DNA from: Treponema sp.
GTDB taxonomy: Bacteria; Spirochaetota; Spirochaetia; Treponematales; Breznakiellaceae
DNA length: 7,059 bases
Assembly (NCBI GenBank): GCA_031259515.1
Contig: JAIRLK010000054.1
Span: 1 to 7,059 of the forward strand
Direction of reading: 5' to 3'
The translations under genes and the position numbers were made by a program. The notes below the pieces were generated by a model. It was not told where the DNA came from. It worked only from the letters and a program-made list of their open reading frames with translations, and did no database searches. Below, piece by piece: positions 1 through 6,360 of this stretch; position 1 is the stretch's first letter, and each line of letters opens with the position of its first letter.

Positions 1-25
1 CCCCCCCCCCCCCCCCCCCCCCCCC
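1..25. repeat. Poly-C homopolymer tract (25 C)
   Basis: Twenty-five consecutive C residues open the window. In all three + frames the tract would encode polyproline. A second short C/G run (seven C then four G) lies at 61-71. Long G/C homopolymers are known slipped-strand sites in treponemes, but a homopolymer exactly at a sequence edge is also a typical assembly or sequencing artefact, so the true length is uncertain. Confidence 0.85.
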
Positions 26-118
26 AGCAGCAGGCGGCAGCGAGGAACCGGAAGCCCTGGCCCCCCCGGGGCAGGATTGCCGGTCCCGGTTTACGGAGGT
101 AACCAATTCCAGCTTTAG
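2..118 (+). other. Possible 3' end of an upstream proline-rich gene
   Basis: The GC-rich stretch before about position 110 looks coding and then gives way to more AT-rich sequence, which suggests that a gene ends here. One + frame runs from the poly-C tract to a TAG at 116-118 and would end a Pro/Gly-rich protein in ...VPVYGGNQFQL. Another frame stays open to a TGA near 194 and reads polyproline followed by AAGGSEEPEALAPPGQ. The homopolymer makes the frame impossible to fix from this window. No function can be assigned and the gene may not exist. Confidence 0.2.
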
Positions 119-186
119 AGTTTTATACCGGTTTATCGTTTTGGGTATCCGGGGATTTGGAAAAGCCCTTTCCGGAACAGAAGGCG

Positions 187-215
187 TTGATCAATGATAC
201 TAATGCAAGTATTCT
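187..215 (+). promoter_or_regulatory. Weak candidate promoter for the efflux operon
   Basis: TTGATC (187-192) and TATTCT (210-215) are 17 bases apart, each matching the sigma-70 consensus at four of six positions. This is the best-spaced pair I see in the 240 bases upstream of the channel gene, but the match is weak. It overlaps the hairpin at 205-218, and TTGATCAA (187-194) is itself an 8-base palindrome that could be an operator. The real promoter may lie elsewhere. Confidence 0.2.
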
Positions 216-224
216 TGCTTTTAG
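200..224 (+). terminator. Short hairpin with T-run, possible terminator of an upstream gene
   Basis: GCAAG (205-209) pairs with CTTGC (214-218) around a TATT loop and is followed at once by TTTT (219-222). CTAA (200-203) and TTAG (221-224) could extend the stem beyond a small internal loop. The five-pair stem is weak for intrinsic termination. A second hairpin, ACGGCA/TGCCGT (231-246, loop GGAT), follows. Together they may end transcription from upstream or belong to the leader of the efflux operon. Confidence 0.3.
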
Positions 225-283
225 TAGTAAACGGCAGGATTGCCGTATGGCCGCGCGGTATGCGGGCCTATCGCTATGGATGA

Positions 284-343
284 CCGGGCGGATTCGGTAT
301 TGCACGTTCCGCCCGTCATTGCGGATCCGCCCGGAGAGGCGGG
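284..343 (+). promoter_or_regulatory. Leader with mutually exclusive stem-loops ahead of the channel gene
   Basis: CCGGGCGGAT (284-293) is perfectly complementary to ATCCGCCCGG (325-334). The core CGGGCGGA (285-292) can instead pair with an earlier copy of TCCGCCCG (308-315). The later arm can also fold with GGCGG (338-342) through CCGCC (327-331). These pairings compete, and the last lies only 8 bases before the AAGGAG Shine-Dalgarno (351-356). This could be an attenuator or RNA switch, or at DNA level an operator with repeated half-sites. No known riboswitch family was recognised. Confidence 0.4.
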
Positions 344-361
344 TTTGCATAAGGAGTCGTT

Positions 362-1078
362 ATGATCCAAAAAGATCGCGGCGCCACACGATACGCCGGG
401 GGAAACTCCGGGATTGTATGGCGGAAATCACCTTTGAGGGAAACGTGGTTTGGCGCTTTGTTTCCCGTGTTCTGCGTCCTGCTGATTATGCTGACGGGGA
501 ATGTCCCGGTCTTTGCCCGGGGAAAAGCGGACGCAGGAGCTCCGGCGGCGGAAAGCGCCGGAGCCGGGGAAACGCTGAAGGCGGAAATGTCCGGAACGGA
601 GACGGCCCAATCAGGCGGTATCCTCAGGATTTCCCCGGACGAAGCGGTCGAACGGGCCGTCAAACACAACCTAAGCCTGGAATCGAACAGGGTTTCCGTG
701 GAGACCAAGAAACGGGCTTCCGATACGGCGTGGAATGTGTTCATTCCCAGCGTAACCGTCGCGGGAAGCCTGATTCGGGATAACACGGTAACTTCCGGTA
801 CTACCTTGTACCCGGTCCCTCTGCCGGGAGTACCCCAGGGAACGCTTTATGGGGTTGTGCCTTATCCCTACGAAGCCTCTCGTTGGCATGTGGCCGGTTC
901 CATTCAGACTTCCCTGAACGTCAACTTCGCCATGTTGGAGGCCATGCGGCGGCTGCGGCTGGATTATGAAGGCGGGTTGTTGAGTTATGAAAAGGCCCGG
1001 TTCCAGCTTGAACGGGACGTGCGCAAATCCTACTACCAAATGCTCCTCCTCCAGGAAAACATCGCCCTGTTGCGGTAG
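362..1078 (+). CDS. N-terminal fragment of the TolC-like protein (238 aa)
   Basis: This is the part translated if the TAG is read as a stop. It holds the signal peptide, a low-complexity Ala/Gly/Glu linker (about residues 53-85), the first helix that starts at ILRISPDEAVERAVKHNL (from about 87), and the first beta-barrel strand pair (about 128-190, rich in Val, Thr, Tyr and Pro). It ends in the following tunnel helix (about 190-238). It lacks the whole second structural repeat, so by itself it should not form a channel. Confidence 0.6.
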   Translation: MIQKDRGATRYAGGNSGIVWRKSPLRETWFGALFPVFCVLLIMLTGNVPVFARGKADAGAPAAESAGAGETLKAEMSGTETAQSGGILRISPDEAVERAVKHNLSLESNRVSVETKKRASDTAWNVFIPSVTVAGSLIRDNTVTSGTTLYPVPLPGVPQGTLYGVVPYPYEASRWHVAGSIQTSLNVNFAMLEAMRRLRLDYEGGLLSYEKARFQLERDVRKSYYQMLLLQENIALLR

Positions 1079-1108
1079 AGTTACGAGGCTGCGGAACGCC
1101 GGGTTGAC

Positions 1109-1957
1109 ATGGCCGGGGCGAACTACCGGGCCGGACTGGTACCGGAGCTGAGCCTGTTACAGGCCCAGGTTTCCATGGAAAACATGAAGCCCACCATCGA
1201 TCAGGCGGAAAACGGCCTCAAGCTGGCTATGGCCCAGTTTGCCATGCATCTGGGGCTGGACTACGATACCCAATTTGAACTGATTCCCGTGGAGGGGGGG
1301 CTTGATTTTGTCTCTCCGGATGCGGCGGATCTGATACGTCAGGCGTCGGTAAACAAGCCCGACATTCAGGAACTAAGGCAAAACATTCTGGTTCTGGAAA
1401 GCGCCAGGAAGGCCGTGAAACAGCGGGCCTATACCCCGACCCTGAGTTTGGGCTGGAACCTGAATTCGGCGTTTACCCGGGACCCCTGGAAGGATTCCTG
1501 GTTCGGAGACGACCTTTGGACTCAGTCCGGTTCCCTTACCATAGCCCTGGCCTTTCAACTGCATAGCCTGCTCCCCTGGAGCACGGATGTTCAGGGCATC
1601 AAGGACATGGATGACAATATCCGCAGCCTTAACATAGGGCTTGCCCAGGCGGTCCGGGGAACGGAGCTTGAAGTTTACAACACCCTGCTTTCCCTGGAAA
1701 AGATCAGAACCACCGCAGAGGCCCAGGAATACACGGTGGATTTGGCGGAACGTTCCTATAGATTGACGGAAGAAGCCTACCGGGCCGGTTTAACCGAATT
1801 ACTGGAGATGCAGAACGCTGAACTGGAACTGCGCAAGGCCCGGATCGGGGCTTTGGAACAGGATTTCAATTATATACAGGGTCTTATCGACCTTGAATAC
1901 TCCATAGGAGTCCCCTTTGGGACCCTGAGTTCGTCCACCCGTTCAGGAGAGGAATAA
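1109..1957 (+). CDS. C-terminal fragment of the TolC-like protein (282 aa)
   Basis: This second half continues in the same frame as the fragment before the TAG. It carries the motif ANYRAGLVPELSLLQAQVSMENM, the second beta-strand segment (about 1430-1590, TPTLSLGWNLNSAFTRD) and the closing helix with a second YRAGLTELLEMQNAELELRKARI. That paired motif is the hallmark of the internal duplication in TolC proteins. The first ATG after the TAG is at 1109 and has no convincing Shine-Dalgarno. It also has no signal peptide, so independent production of a working exported protein is unlikely. Confidence 0.55.
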   Translation: MAGANYRAGLVPELSLLQAQVSMENMKPTIDQAENGLKLAMAQFAMHLGLDYDTQFELIPVEGGLDFVSPDAADLIRQASVNKPDIQELRQNILVLESARKAVKQRAYTPTLSLGWNLNSAFTRDPWKDSWFGDDLWTQSGSLTIALAFQLHSLLPWSTDVQGIKDMDDNIRSLNIGLAQAVRGTELEVYNTLLSLEKIRTTAEAQEYTVDLAERSYRLTEEAYRAGLTELLEMQNAELELRKARIGALEQDFNYIQGLIDLEYSIGVPFGTLSSSTRSGEE

Positions 1958-2979
1958 TGAAACGTACTGTGCATAGGCCCGCAAAACCGGGCATAGGTTT
2001 CGTATATATAGCTGCCGCCGCCGTCTTGTTTTTTTCAGGCTGCGGCCAGATCAACGCCATCAGGGAACGGATTACCGGCAACAAGAACCCCGCCGGTCCG
2101 GGGGGAGTCCCGGCGGCTCAGGAACGTCCGGTTTTTGCGGTGAACACCACTACCGCATCCCAGGGCCAAATTCGGGACTACCTTGCCCTTTCGGGGGACA
2201 TTGTAGCGGGGTCTACGGTTGACGCCTATTCCGATGTGGCGGGGAAGATCACCCGTGTATTCGTGTCCATAGGGAACCGGATCGGGCGGGGGGACCCCAT
2301 CGCGGAGGTTGATCCTTCGCGTCCGGGGATGAACTATGTACCCGGCATCGCCAGGGCGCCGGTTTCGGGAACCATCGTGGCCCTTCCCGCCCAGGTGGGG
2401 ATGACCGTAGCCCAGACCGTGCCTCTGGCCCGGATCGCCGCAGGGAACACCGCTTCCGGCAACGCCCTGGAAATCCGGCTCTATGTGGCCGAGCGGTTCA
2501 TCTCCAAGATGGCCCTGCGGCTTCCCTGCGAAATCACCCTGGACGCCTACCCCGGCGAGGTCTTCCAGGGGCGGATCATTGAGCTTTCCCCGGTGGTGGA
2601 TCCCTCTTCCCGGACCATGGAGGTTAAGATTGGCGTAACCAACACGGCCAACCGGCTTAAAGCCGGCATGTTCGCCAAGGCGCGGATCATCACCGAAACG
2701 AAAAACAACATCGTCAAGATCCCCGCCGCCGCCTTGTTACAGCGGTTTGGGGAAAACTATGTCTTTACGGTGGGGACGGACCCGGAGGACCCGGCCTTCC
2801 AAATAGCCCGAAAACAGATAGTGGTTCCGGGAATTTCCATAGACGGGGCCCTGGAGATACAACAGGGGCTTACGCCGGGGGACGAGGTGATTGTCCGGGG
2901 CCAGACCCTGCTGGAGGACGGAGTGCGGGTTAACGTGATTGATCGGGCCGCGCCCATAGCCGCTGTCAGCGGTAAGTAA
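1957..2979 (+). CDS. RND efflux periplasmic adaptor lipoprotein (membrane fusion protein, BesA-like)
   Basis: This adaptor joins the RND permease to the outer-membrane duct. It is 340 residues and starts at ATG 1957, overlapping the upstream TAA by one base behind AGGAGAGGAA. A lipoprotein signal ends in FFSGC, so Cys29 should be lipidated and anchor it to a membrane facing the periplasm. Barrel-sandwich (lipoyl) halves lie at about 75-118 (AYSDVAGKITRVFVSIGNRIGRGDPIAEV) and 133-162 (APVSGTIVALPAQVGMTV). A beta-barrel domain follows at about 168-245 (SPVVDPSSRTMEVKIGV) and a membrane-proximal domain at about 246-335. The two lipoyl halves are joined by only some 14 residues, with no coiled-coil alpha-hairpin. 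The Borrelia adaptor BesA is also known to lack this hairpin. Translation should be coupled to the channel gene, so premature termination at the amber codon could lower its expression. Confidence 0.93.
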   Translation: MKRTVHRPAKPGIGFVYIAAAAVLFFSGCGQINAIRERITGNKNPAGPGGVPAAQERPVFAVNTTTASQGQIRDYLALSGDIVAGSTVDAYSDVAGKITRVFVSIGNRIGRGDPIAEVDPSRPGMNYVPGIARAPVSGTIVALPAQVGMTVAQTVPLARIAAGNTASGNALEIRLYVAERFISKMALRLPCEITLDAYPGEVFQGRIIELSPVVDPSSRTMEVKIGVTNTANRLKAGMFAKARIITETKNNIVKIPAAALLQRFGENYVFTVGTDPEDPAFQIARKQIVVPGISIDGALEIQQGLTPGDEVIVRGQTLLEDGVRVNVIDRAAPIAAVSGK

Positions 2980-2986
2980 AAGGAGT
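2979..2986 (+). repeat. Target-site duplication, left copy (AAAGGAGT)
   Basis: This 8-base direct repeat abuts the left end of the MITE-like element and includes the last A of the adaptor stop codon. It is identical to 3150-3157. It is a Shine-Dalgarno sequence left without a start codon at normal spacing, as expected if the insertion split the adaptor-permease junction. Confidence 0.7.
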
Positions 2987-3022
2987 ATAACTATTCAGTC
3001 ACCTGCGGGGGATAGTGAAAAT

Positions 3023-3060
3023 CGGCGGAATGAAGGGGCTTTATGCCCCGAAATGAGCCG
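3023..3060 (+). other. First hairpin inside the MITE-like element
   Basis: GGGGC (3035-3039) pairs with GCCCC (3045-3049) around TTTAT. An outer CGGC (3023-3026) pairs with GCCG (3057-3060), separated by unpaired stretches. It would be transcribed as a structured RNA within the operon message. No known RNA family is recognised. Confidence 0.5.
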
Positions 3061-3070
3061 GTTGGGAGCG

Positions 3071-3092
3071 GAAGGGGGCGGCAGCCCCCTTC
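3071..3092 (+). terminator. Strong GC-rich hairpin inside the MITE-like element; possible partial terminator
   Basis: GAAGGGGGC (3071-3079) pairs perfectly with GCCCCCTTC (3084-3092) around the loop GGCA. The downstream sequence GTTAAAG is not a real U-tract, so full intrinsic termination is doubtful. Pausing, partial attenuation or an mRNA 3'-end stabiliser for the adaptor message are all possible. Confidence 0.35.
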
Positions 3093-3149
3093 GTTAAAGC
3101 ACTAGAGAACAAGAAAAGTTCTAAAATCACGCTACGACTGAATAGTTAC

Positions 3150-3157
3150 AAAGGAGT
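3150..3157 (+). repeat. Target-site duplication, right copy, serving as permease Shine-Dalgarno
   Basis: AAAGGAGT is repeated exactly from 2979-2986. With TTGCC before the ATG at 3163 it forms a well-spaced ribosome-binding site for the permease. The insertion thus appears to have preserved translation initiation by duplicating it. Confidence 0.75.
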
Positions 3158-3162
3158 TTGCC

Positions 3163-6100
3163 ATGAGTTTTGCCAAAGGGGTCGTTTCGCGGCCTACGAC
3201 GGTTTTTATTGTGTTTGTCCTTCTCATCATGCTGGGGCTCTTCGCCTTTGTGAACCTTCCTCTGGATCTTTTCCCGGAGATCAACCCCCCCTACCTGGTG
3301 GTATATACCAACTATACCGGAGCGGGGCCTGAGGAGGTTGAGCGTACCGTAACCCGCACTCTGGAAGCGGCCTTGTCCAGTGTGTCCAGCCTTGAAGAAA
3401 TCAGCTCTACGTCGGCCAAAGGTTCCAGTATGGTGTTCATGGAATTTACCTACGGGACAGATCTTGCGGACGCCTCGAATTCCGTGCGGGACGCCCTGGA
3501 ACGGGTTAGAAATTACCTCCCCACAGGAGCGGAGGTTCCCCTTATCTTTAAGCTTGATCCTTCCATGATGGCCATCATGGGTCTTATGGTAACCGGGAAC
3601 CGTACTCCCGAAGAGCTACGGGAACTTGCGGCGGATACCATTATCCCCCGTATAGAACAGACCCCGGGGGTGGCTACCGCATCGGTAAGCGGCGGGCGGG
3701 AGAAGATCATCCGGGTAGAGATTCCCCAGTCCCGGCTTGAAGCCTACGGCCTTACGGTTACCCAGATACAGCAGATGCTGGCATCCCAGAACATGCAGGT
3801 TTCCGCGGGAACCATTGTCGAGGGGGGTACCTCCTACATCCTTACCACTATGGGGGAGTATACGTCCCTGGACCAGATCCGGAACACCGTCATTTCTTAC
3901 AAGGGCGGAGGCGTTACCGCAGCGGGAGTGGATCTGCCCCGGCAGGTATACCTGCGGGACCTGGCGGACGTGATTGAAGGGTACCGGGACGAGGAGAGTG
4001 TGGTATTCGTAAACGGCCAGTCGGCGGTTATGATGAGCGTCCAGAAGCAGAGCGGGAAAAACTCCGTTCAGACCGCCAAGGAACTGCGTTCCCGCCTTAC
4101 CCGCATCGCCAAAGAAATTCCCCAGGACATCAAGATTACCGAGACTTTCAATAGTACCGATCAGATTGAGAATTCCATCAATCAGGTTGGTTCCTCCGCC
4201 CTGTCCGGAGCGCTTCTGGCGGTAGCGATACTATTCATCTTCCTCCGTTCAATCAAGCCGACCCTGATTATCGGCATCAGTATTCCTGTTTCCATAGTCA
4301 TCACCATCATGCTGATGTACTTCGCCGGCCTTACCCTGAATCTTATGACCCTGGCGGGGCTCATCCTGGGGGTAGGGATGCTGGTAGACAACTCTATCGT
4401 CATTCTGGAGAATATTTATCATTACCGGGAAAAAGGGGCAAAGCTGACCACTGCGGCGGTACTGGGAACATCCGAGATGTTCACCGCCATTGTCGCCTCC
4501 ACCCTCACCACTATCTGTGTGTTCGCCCCCCTGGTGATGTTCCAGAGCCTTCTGGAAATGGCGGGAGAACTGTTTGCGGGCCTTGCCTTTACGGTGGTCA
4601 TCTCCCTTGCGGCATCCCTGTTTGTGGCGGCCTTCCTGGTACCGGTGCTTTCAAGTCACTATTTCCCCCTGGTAACCCGGAAGCAGAAACCTTTGAGGGG
4701 TTTTCTGGTTCCCCTGGATCGGGGGTTCGGCAGCTTTTTCAGCGGCCTGGACAACGCCTACCGCTGGGCCGTAGATAAAGTGCTGCGGCATAAGGCGCTA
4801 GTCATAACCGTTTTGGCGCTCCTCTTTATAGGAAGTCTGGCGCTTATTCCGCGGATAGGCTGGGTCTTTATGCCTACCCAGGAAGCGGACTCGGTGAGCA
4901 TCAACGCGACCCTGCCTTTGGGAACCCCGCTCCCGGAAACCGAGGCTATTCTGCGCCGGATGGAGGTCATGGTACAGCGGGAAGTACAGGGTTATGAGCG
5001 TATCGTGCTGAATGCCGGTAGCGGCGGGATGTTTAGTTCCGGCGGCAGCAATACCGGCTCCCTGCGTATCAACCTTCCCAAATACGAGGAACGCATAGAC
5101 AGCGCCGACGATATTAAGGCCAAGATGCGCGCCCACTTCAACGAATTTCCCGGCGTTATCTTCAACTTCTCAGGCGGGATGATGGGCGGCGGCATGGGAG
5201 GCAACCCCGTAGACATTGTGCTCAGGGGCGAAGACCTGGTGAAAAGCAAGGCCATGGGGCAGCGCATTGCGGATCTCCTCAGAGAGCGGCTGCCGGAAGT
5301 AACCGAGCCCCGGGTAAGCCTTGAAGACGGGCTTCCTCAAATTGAGATACAGCTTGACCGGGACCGTATGTATGCCCTGGGACTGAATACGTATACGGTC
5401 GGCAATGAGATAAAGGCCGCAGTGGACGGCATTACCGCTACGCGCTACAAGTCAGGCGGCCATGATTACGACGTGGTGCTGATCCTTGCCGAGGCGGATC
5501 GGAGCACCCGGCCCGCGCTGGACCATATCTTTGTGAACAGCCAGATGGCCGGACGGGTTCCCCTTTCCAGTTTTGCCTCGTATGTTGAAGGGACGGGCCC
5601 CATGAACATCAGCCGGGAAAACCAGAGCCGGGTCATTCACGTTACCGCCGGGGTTGTTCCGGGGACCAAGCTCAATCAACTGGAGGACAAGGTTCGCGCC
5701 CTGATTTCTTCGGAGATTCCCGCGGAAGACGATGTGCTCATCGAATACTCCGGGGACAACGCGGACATGATGAAGATGATGGGCCGGTTTGTCCTAATCC
5801 TCATAGTAGCTGTTTTCCTGGTCTTCGGCGTCATGGCGAGCCTCTTTGAATCCTTTCGGGATCCCTTCATTATCATCTTTACCATACCTCTTTCGGTAAT
5901 AGGCATTGTGGCTATTTACTTCTTTACCGGCGAAACCTTCAACATCCTTACCGCCGTAGGATTGCTGGTATTGATGGGGGTCATCGTCAATAACGGCATA
6001 GTGCTGGTGGACTACACCAACCTGCTGCGGAAGCGGGGGTTTTCCCTCCATGACGCCTGCGTCGAAGCGGCGGGGAACCGGCTGAGGCCTATCCTGATGA

Positions 6101-6360
6101 CCACCCTGACCACCATTCTGGGGCTTGTTCCCATGGCCTTCTTCCCTGGCGAGGGATCGGAGATGGTATCCCCCATAGGCAAGACGGTACTGGGCGGCCT
6201 TTCCTTTGGTACGTTGATGACCCTCTTCCTGATGCCCACGGTGTATTACATCATGAACAAACATTCCGACAAGCGGGCGGCCAAAGCCGAAGCCCGGCGG
6301 CAGCGTATCGCCGAGGGCTTATCCCGAAAACAGGCCAAGGCCGGGGAGGCGGCGAAATGA
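3163..6360 (+). CDS. RND-family efflux permease (AcrB/BesB-like, inner membrane)
   Basis: This is the ion-driven pump subunit of the tripartite system, expected to be a homotrimer in the inner membrane. Its 1065 residues are full length for the ACR_tran family. TM1 is at about 11-31, followed by a large periplasmic porter and docking domain to about 340. TM2-TM6 lie at about 345-493 and TM7 at about 544-566. A second periplasmic domain runs to about 870, and TM8-TM12 end at about 1030. A basic cytoplasmic tail rich in Lys, Arg and Ala follows. TM4 carries GMLVDNSIV with Asp409 and Asn410, where AcrB has Asp407-Asp408. TM10 has GVIVNNGIVLVDY with Asn943 at the place of AcrB Lys940. A Gly/Met-rich loop is at 671-681. 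Start ATG has AAAGGAGT upstream, 5-6 bases away. The substrate cannot be read from sequence. Motifs place it nearer drug/hydrophobe pumps than heavy-metal pumps. Confidence 0.96.
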   Translation: MSFAKGVVSRPTTVFIVFVLLIMLGLFAFVNLPLDLFPEINPPYLVVYTNYTGAGPEEVERTVTRTLEAALSSVSSLEEISSTSAKGSSMVFMEFTYGTDLADASNSVRDALERVRNYLPTGAEVPLIFKLDPSMMAIMGLMVTGNRTPEELRELAADTIIPRIEQTPGVATASVSGGREKIIRVEIPQSRLEAYGLTVTQIQQMLASQNMQVSAGTIVEGGTSYILTTMGEYTSLDQIRNTVISYKGGGVTAAGVDLPRQVYLRDLADVIEGYRDEESVVFVNGQSAVMMSVQKQSGKNSVQTAKELRSRLTRIAKEIPQDIKITETFNSTDQIENSINQVGSSALSGALLAVAILFIFLRSIKPTLIIGISIPVSIVITIMLMYFAGLTLNLMTLAGLILGVGMLVDNSIVILENIYHYREKGAKLTTAAVLGTSEMFTAIVASTLTTICVFAPLVMFQSLLEMAGELFAGLAFTVVISLAASLFVAAFLVPVLSSHYFPLVTRKQKPLRGFLVPLDRGFGSFFSGLDNAYRWAVDKVLRHKALVITVLALLFIGSLALIPRIGWVFMPTQEADSVSINATLPLGTPLPETEAILRRMEVMVQREVQGYERIVLNAGSGGMFSSGGSNTGSLRINLPKYEERIDSADDIKAKMRAHFNEFPGVIFNFSGGMMGGGMGGNPVDIVLRGEDLVKSKAMGQRIADLLRERLPEVTEPRVSLEDGLPQIEIQLDRDRMYALGLNTYTVGNEIKAAVDGITATRYKSGGHDYDVVLILAEADRSTRPALDHIFVNSQMAGRVPLSSFASYVEGTGPMNISRENQSRVIHVTAGVVPGTKLNQLEDKVRALISSEIPAEDDVLIEYSGDNADMMKMMGRFVLILIVAVFLVFGVMASLFESFRDPFIIIFTIPLSVIGIVAIYFFTGETFNILTAVGLLVLMGVIVNNGIVLVDYTNLLRKRGFSLHDACVEAAGNRLRPILMTTLTTILGLVPMAFFPGEGSEMVSPIGKTVLGGLSFGTLMTLFLMPTVYYIMNKHSDKRAAKAEARRQRIAEGLSRKQAKAGEAAK

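Larger units (their letters stand above)
362..1957 (+). pseudogene. TolC-family outer-membrane efflux protein, interrupted by an in-frame amber codon
   Basis: This would be the outer-membrane duct of the RND pump, forming a trimeric beta-barrel with a periplasmic alpha-helical tunnel. Read through, it is 531 codons, in the usual size range for the family. The start follows AAGGAG (351-356) with a 5-base spacer. A signal peptide has its hydrophobic core at about residues 31-50 and a likely cleavage after VFA (50-52). Two outer-membrane-efflux repeats follow. The only defect is TAG at 1076-1078 (codon 239). The frame is unbroken on both sides, and the join NIALLR-stop-SYEAAERR reads as one continuous coiled-coil helix of the family. 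A single CAG (Gln) to TAG change explains it. Read-through, an amber suppressor, a recoded TAG or a sequencing error would leave the gene functional. The other three genes end in TAA or TGA. The stop overlaps the adaptor start by one base (TAATG). Confidence 0.8.
2987..3149. mobile_element. MITE-like insertion (163 bp), IS66-type ends
   Basis: The 13-base inverted repeats TAACTATTCAGTC (2988-3000) and GACTGAATAGTTA (3136-3148) match perfectly. Including the outermost base they are 14 bases with one mismatch (A left, G on the reverse strand at right). The right end read inward begins GTAA. The element is flanked by an 8-base direct repeat, AAAGGAGT. GTAA-starting ends and 8-bp target duplications are features of the IS66 family. 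No transposase fits in 163 bases, so this would be a non-autonomous derivative. The inside holds strong hairpins. Removing it with one repeat copy restores a 12-base adaptor-permease spacer with one Shine-Dalgarno. The IS66 assignment is inference; the repeat structure is directly visible. Confidence 0.75.

Noticed and set aside
157..783. Open + frame of 208 codons overlapping the leader and the start of the channel gene
   Set aside because: It is rich in Arg/Gly with no family motif and overlaps the well-supported TolC reading frame, so it is a shadow of GC-rich coding sequence.
316..786. Reverse-strand open frame of 156 codons
   Set aside because: It lies opposite the signal peptide and first domain of the channel gene and shows no recognisable domain or ribosome-binding site.
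1109..1111. Internal ATG as a true restart giving a separate working protein
   Set aside because: No Shine-Dalgarno precedes it and the product lacks a signal peptide and half of the TolC fold.
3030..3056. Eight-codon reading frame (MKGLYAPK) inside the MITE-like element as a leader peptide
   Set aside because: It has no convincing Shine-Dalgarno and its codons coincide with a hairpin, so it is more likely chance.
5794..6264. Reverse-strand open frame of 156 codons opposite the permease
   Set aside because: Composition rich in His, Gln and Gly is typical of antisense translation of membrane segments; no motif or start signal.
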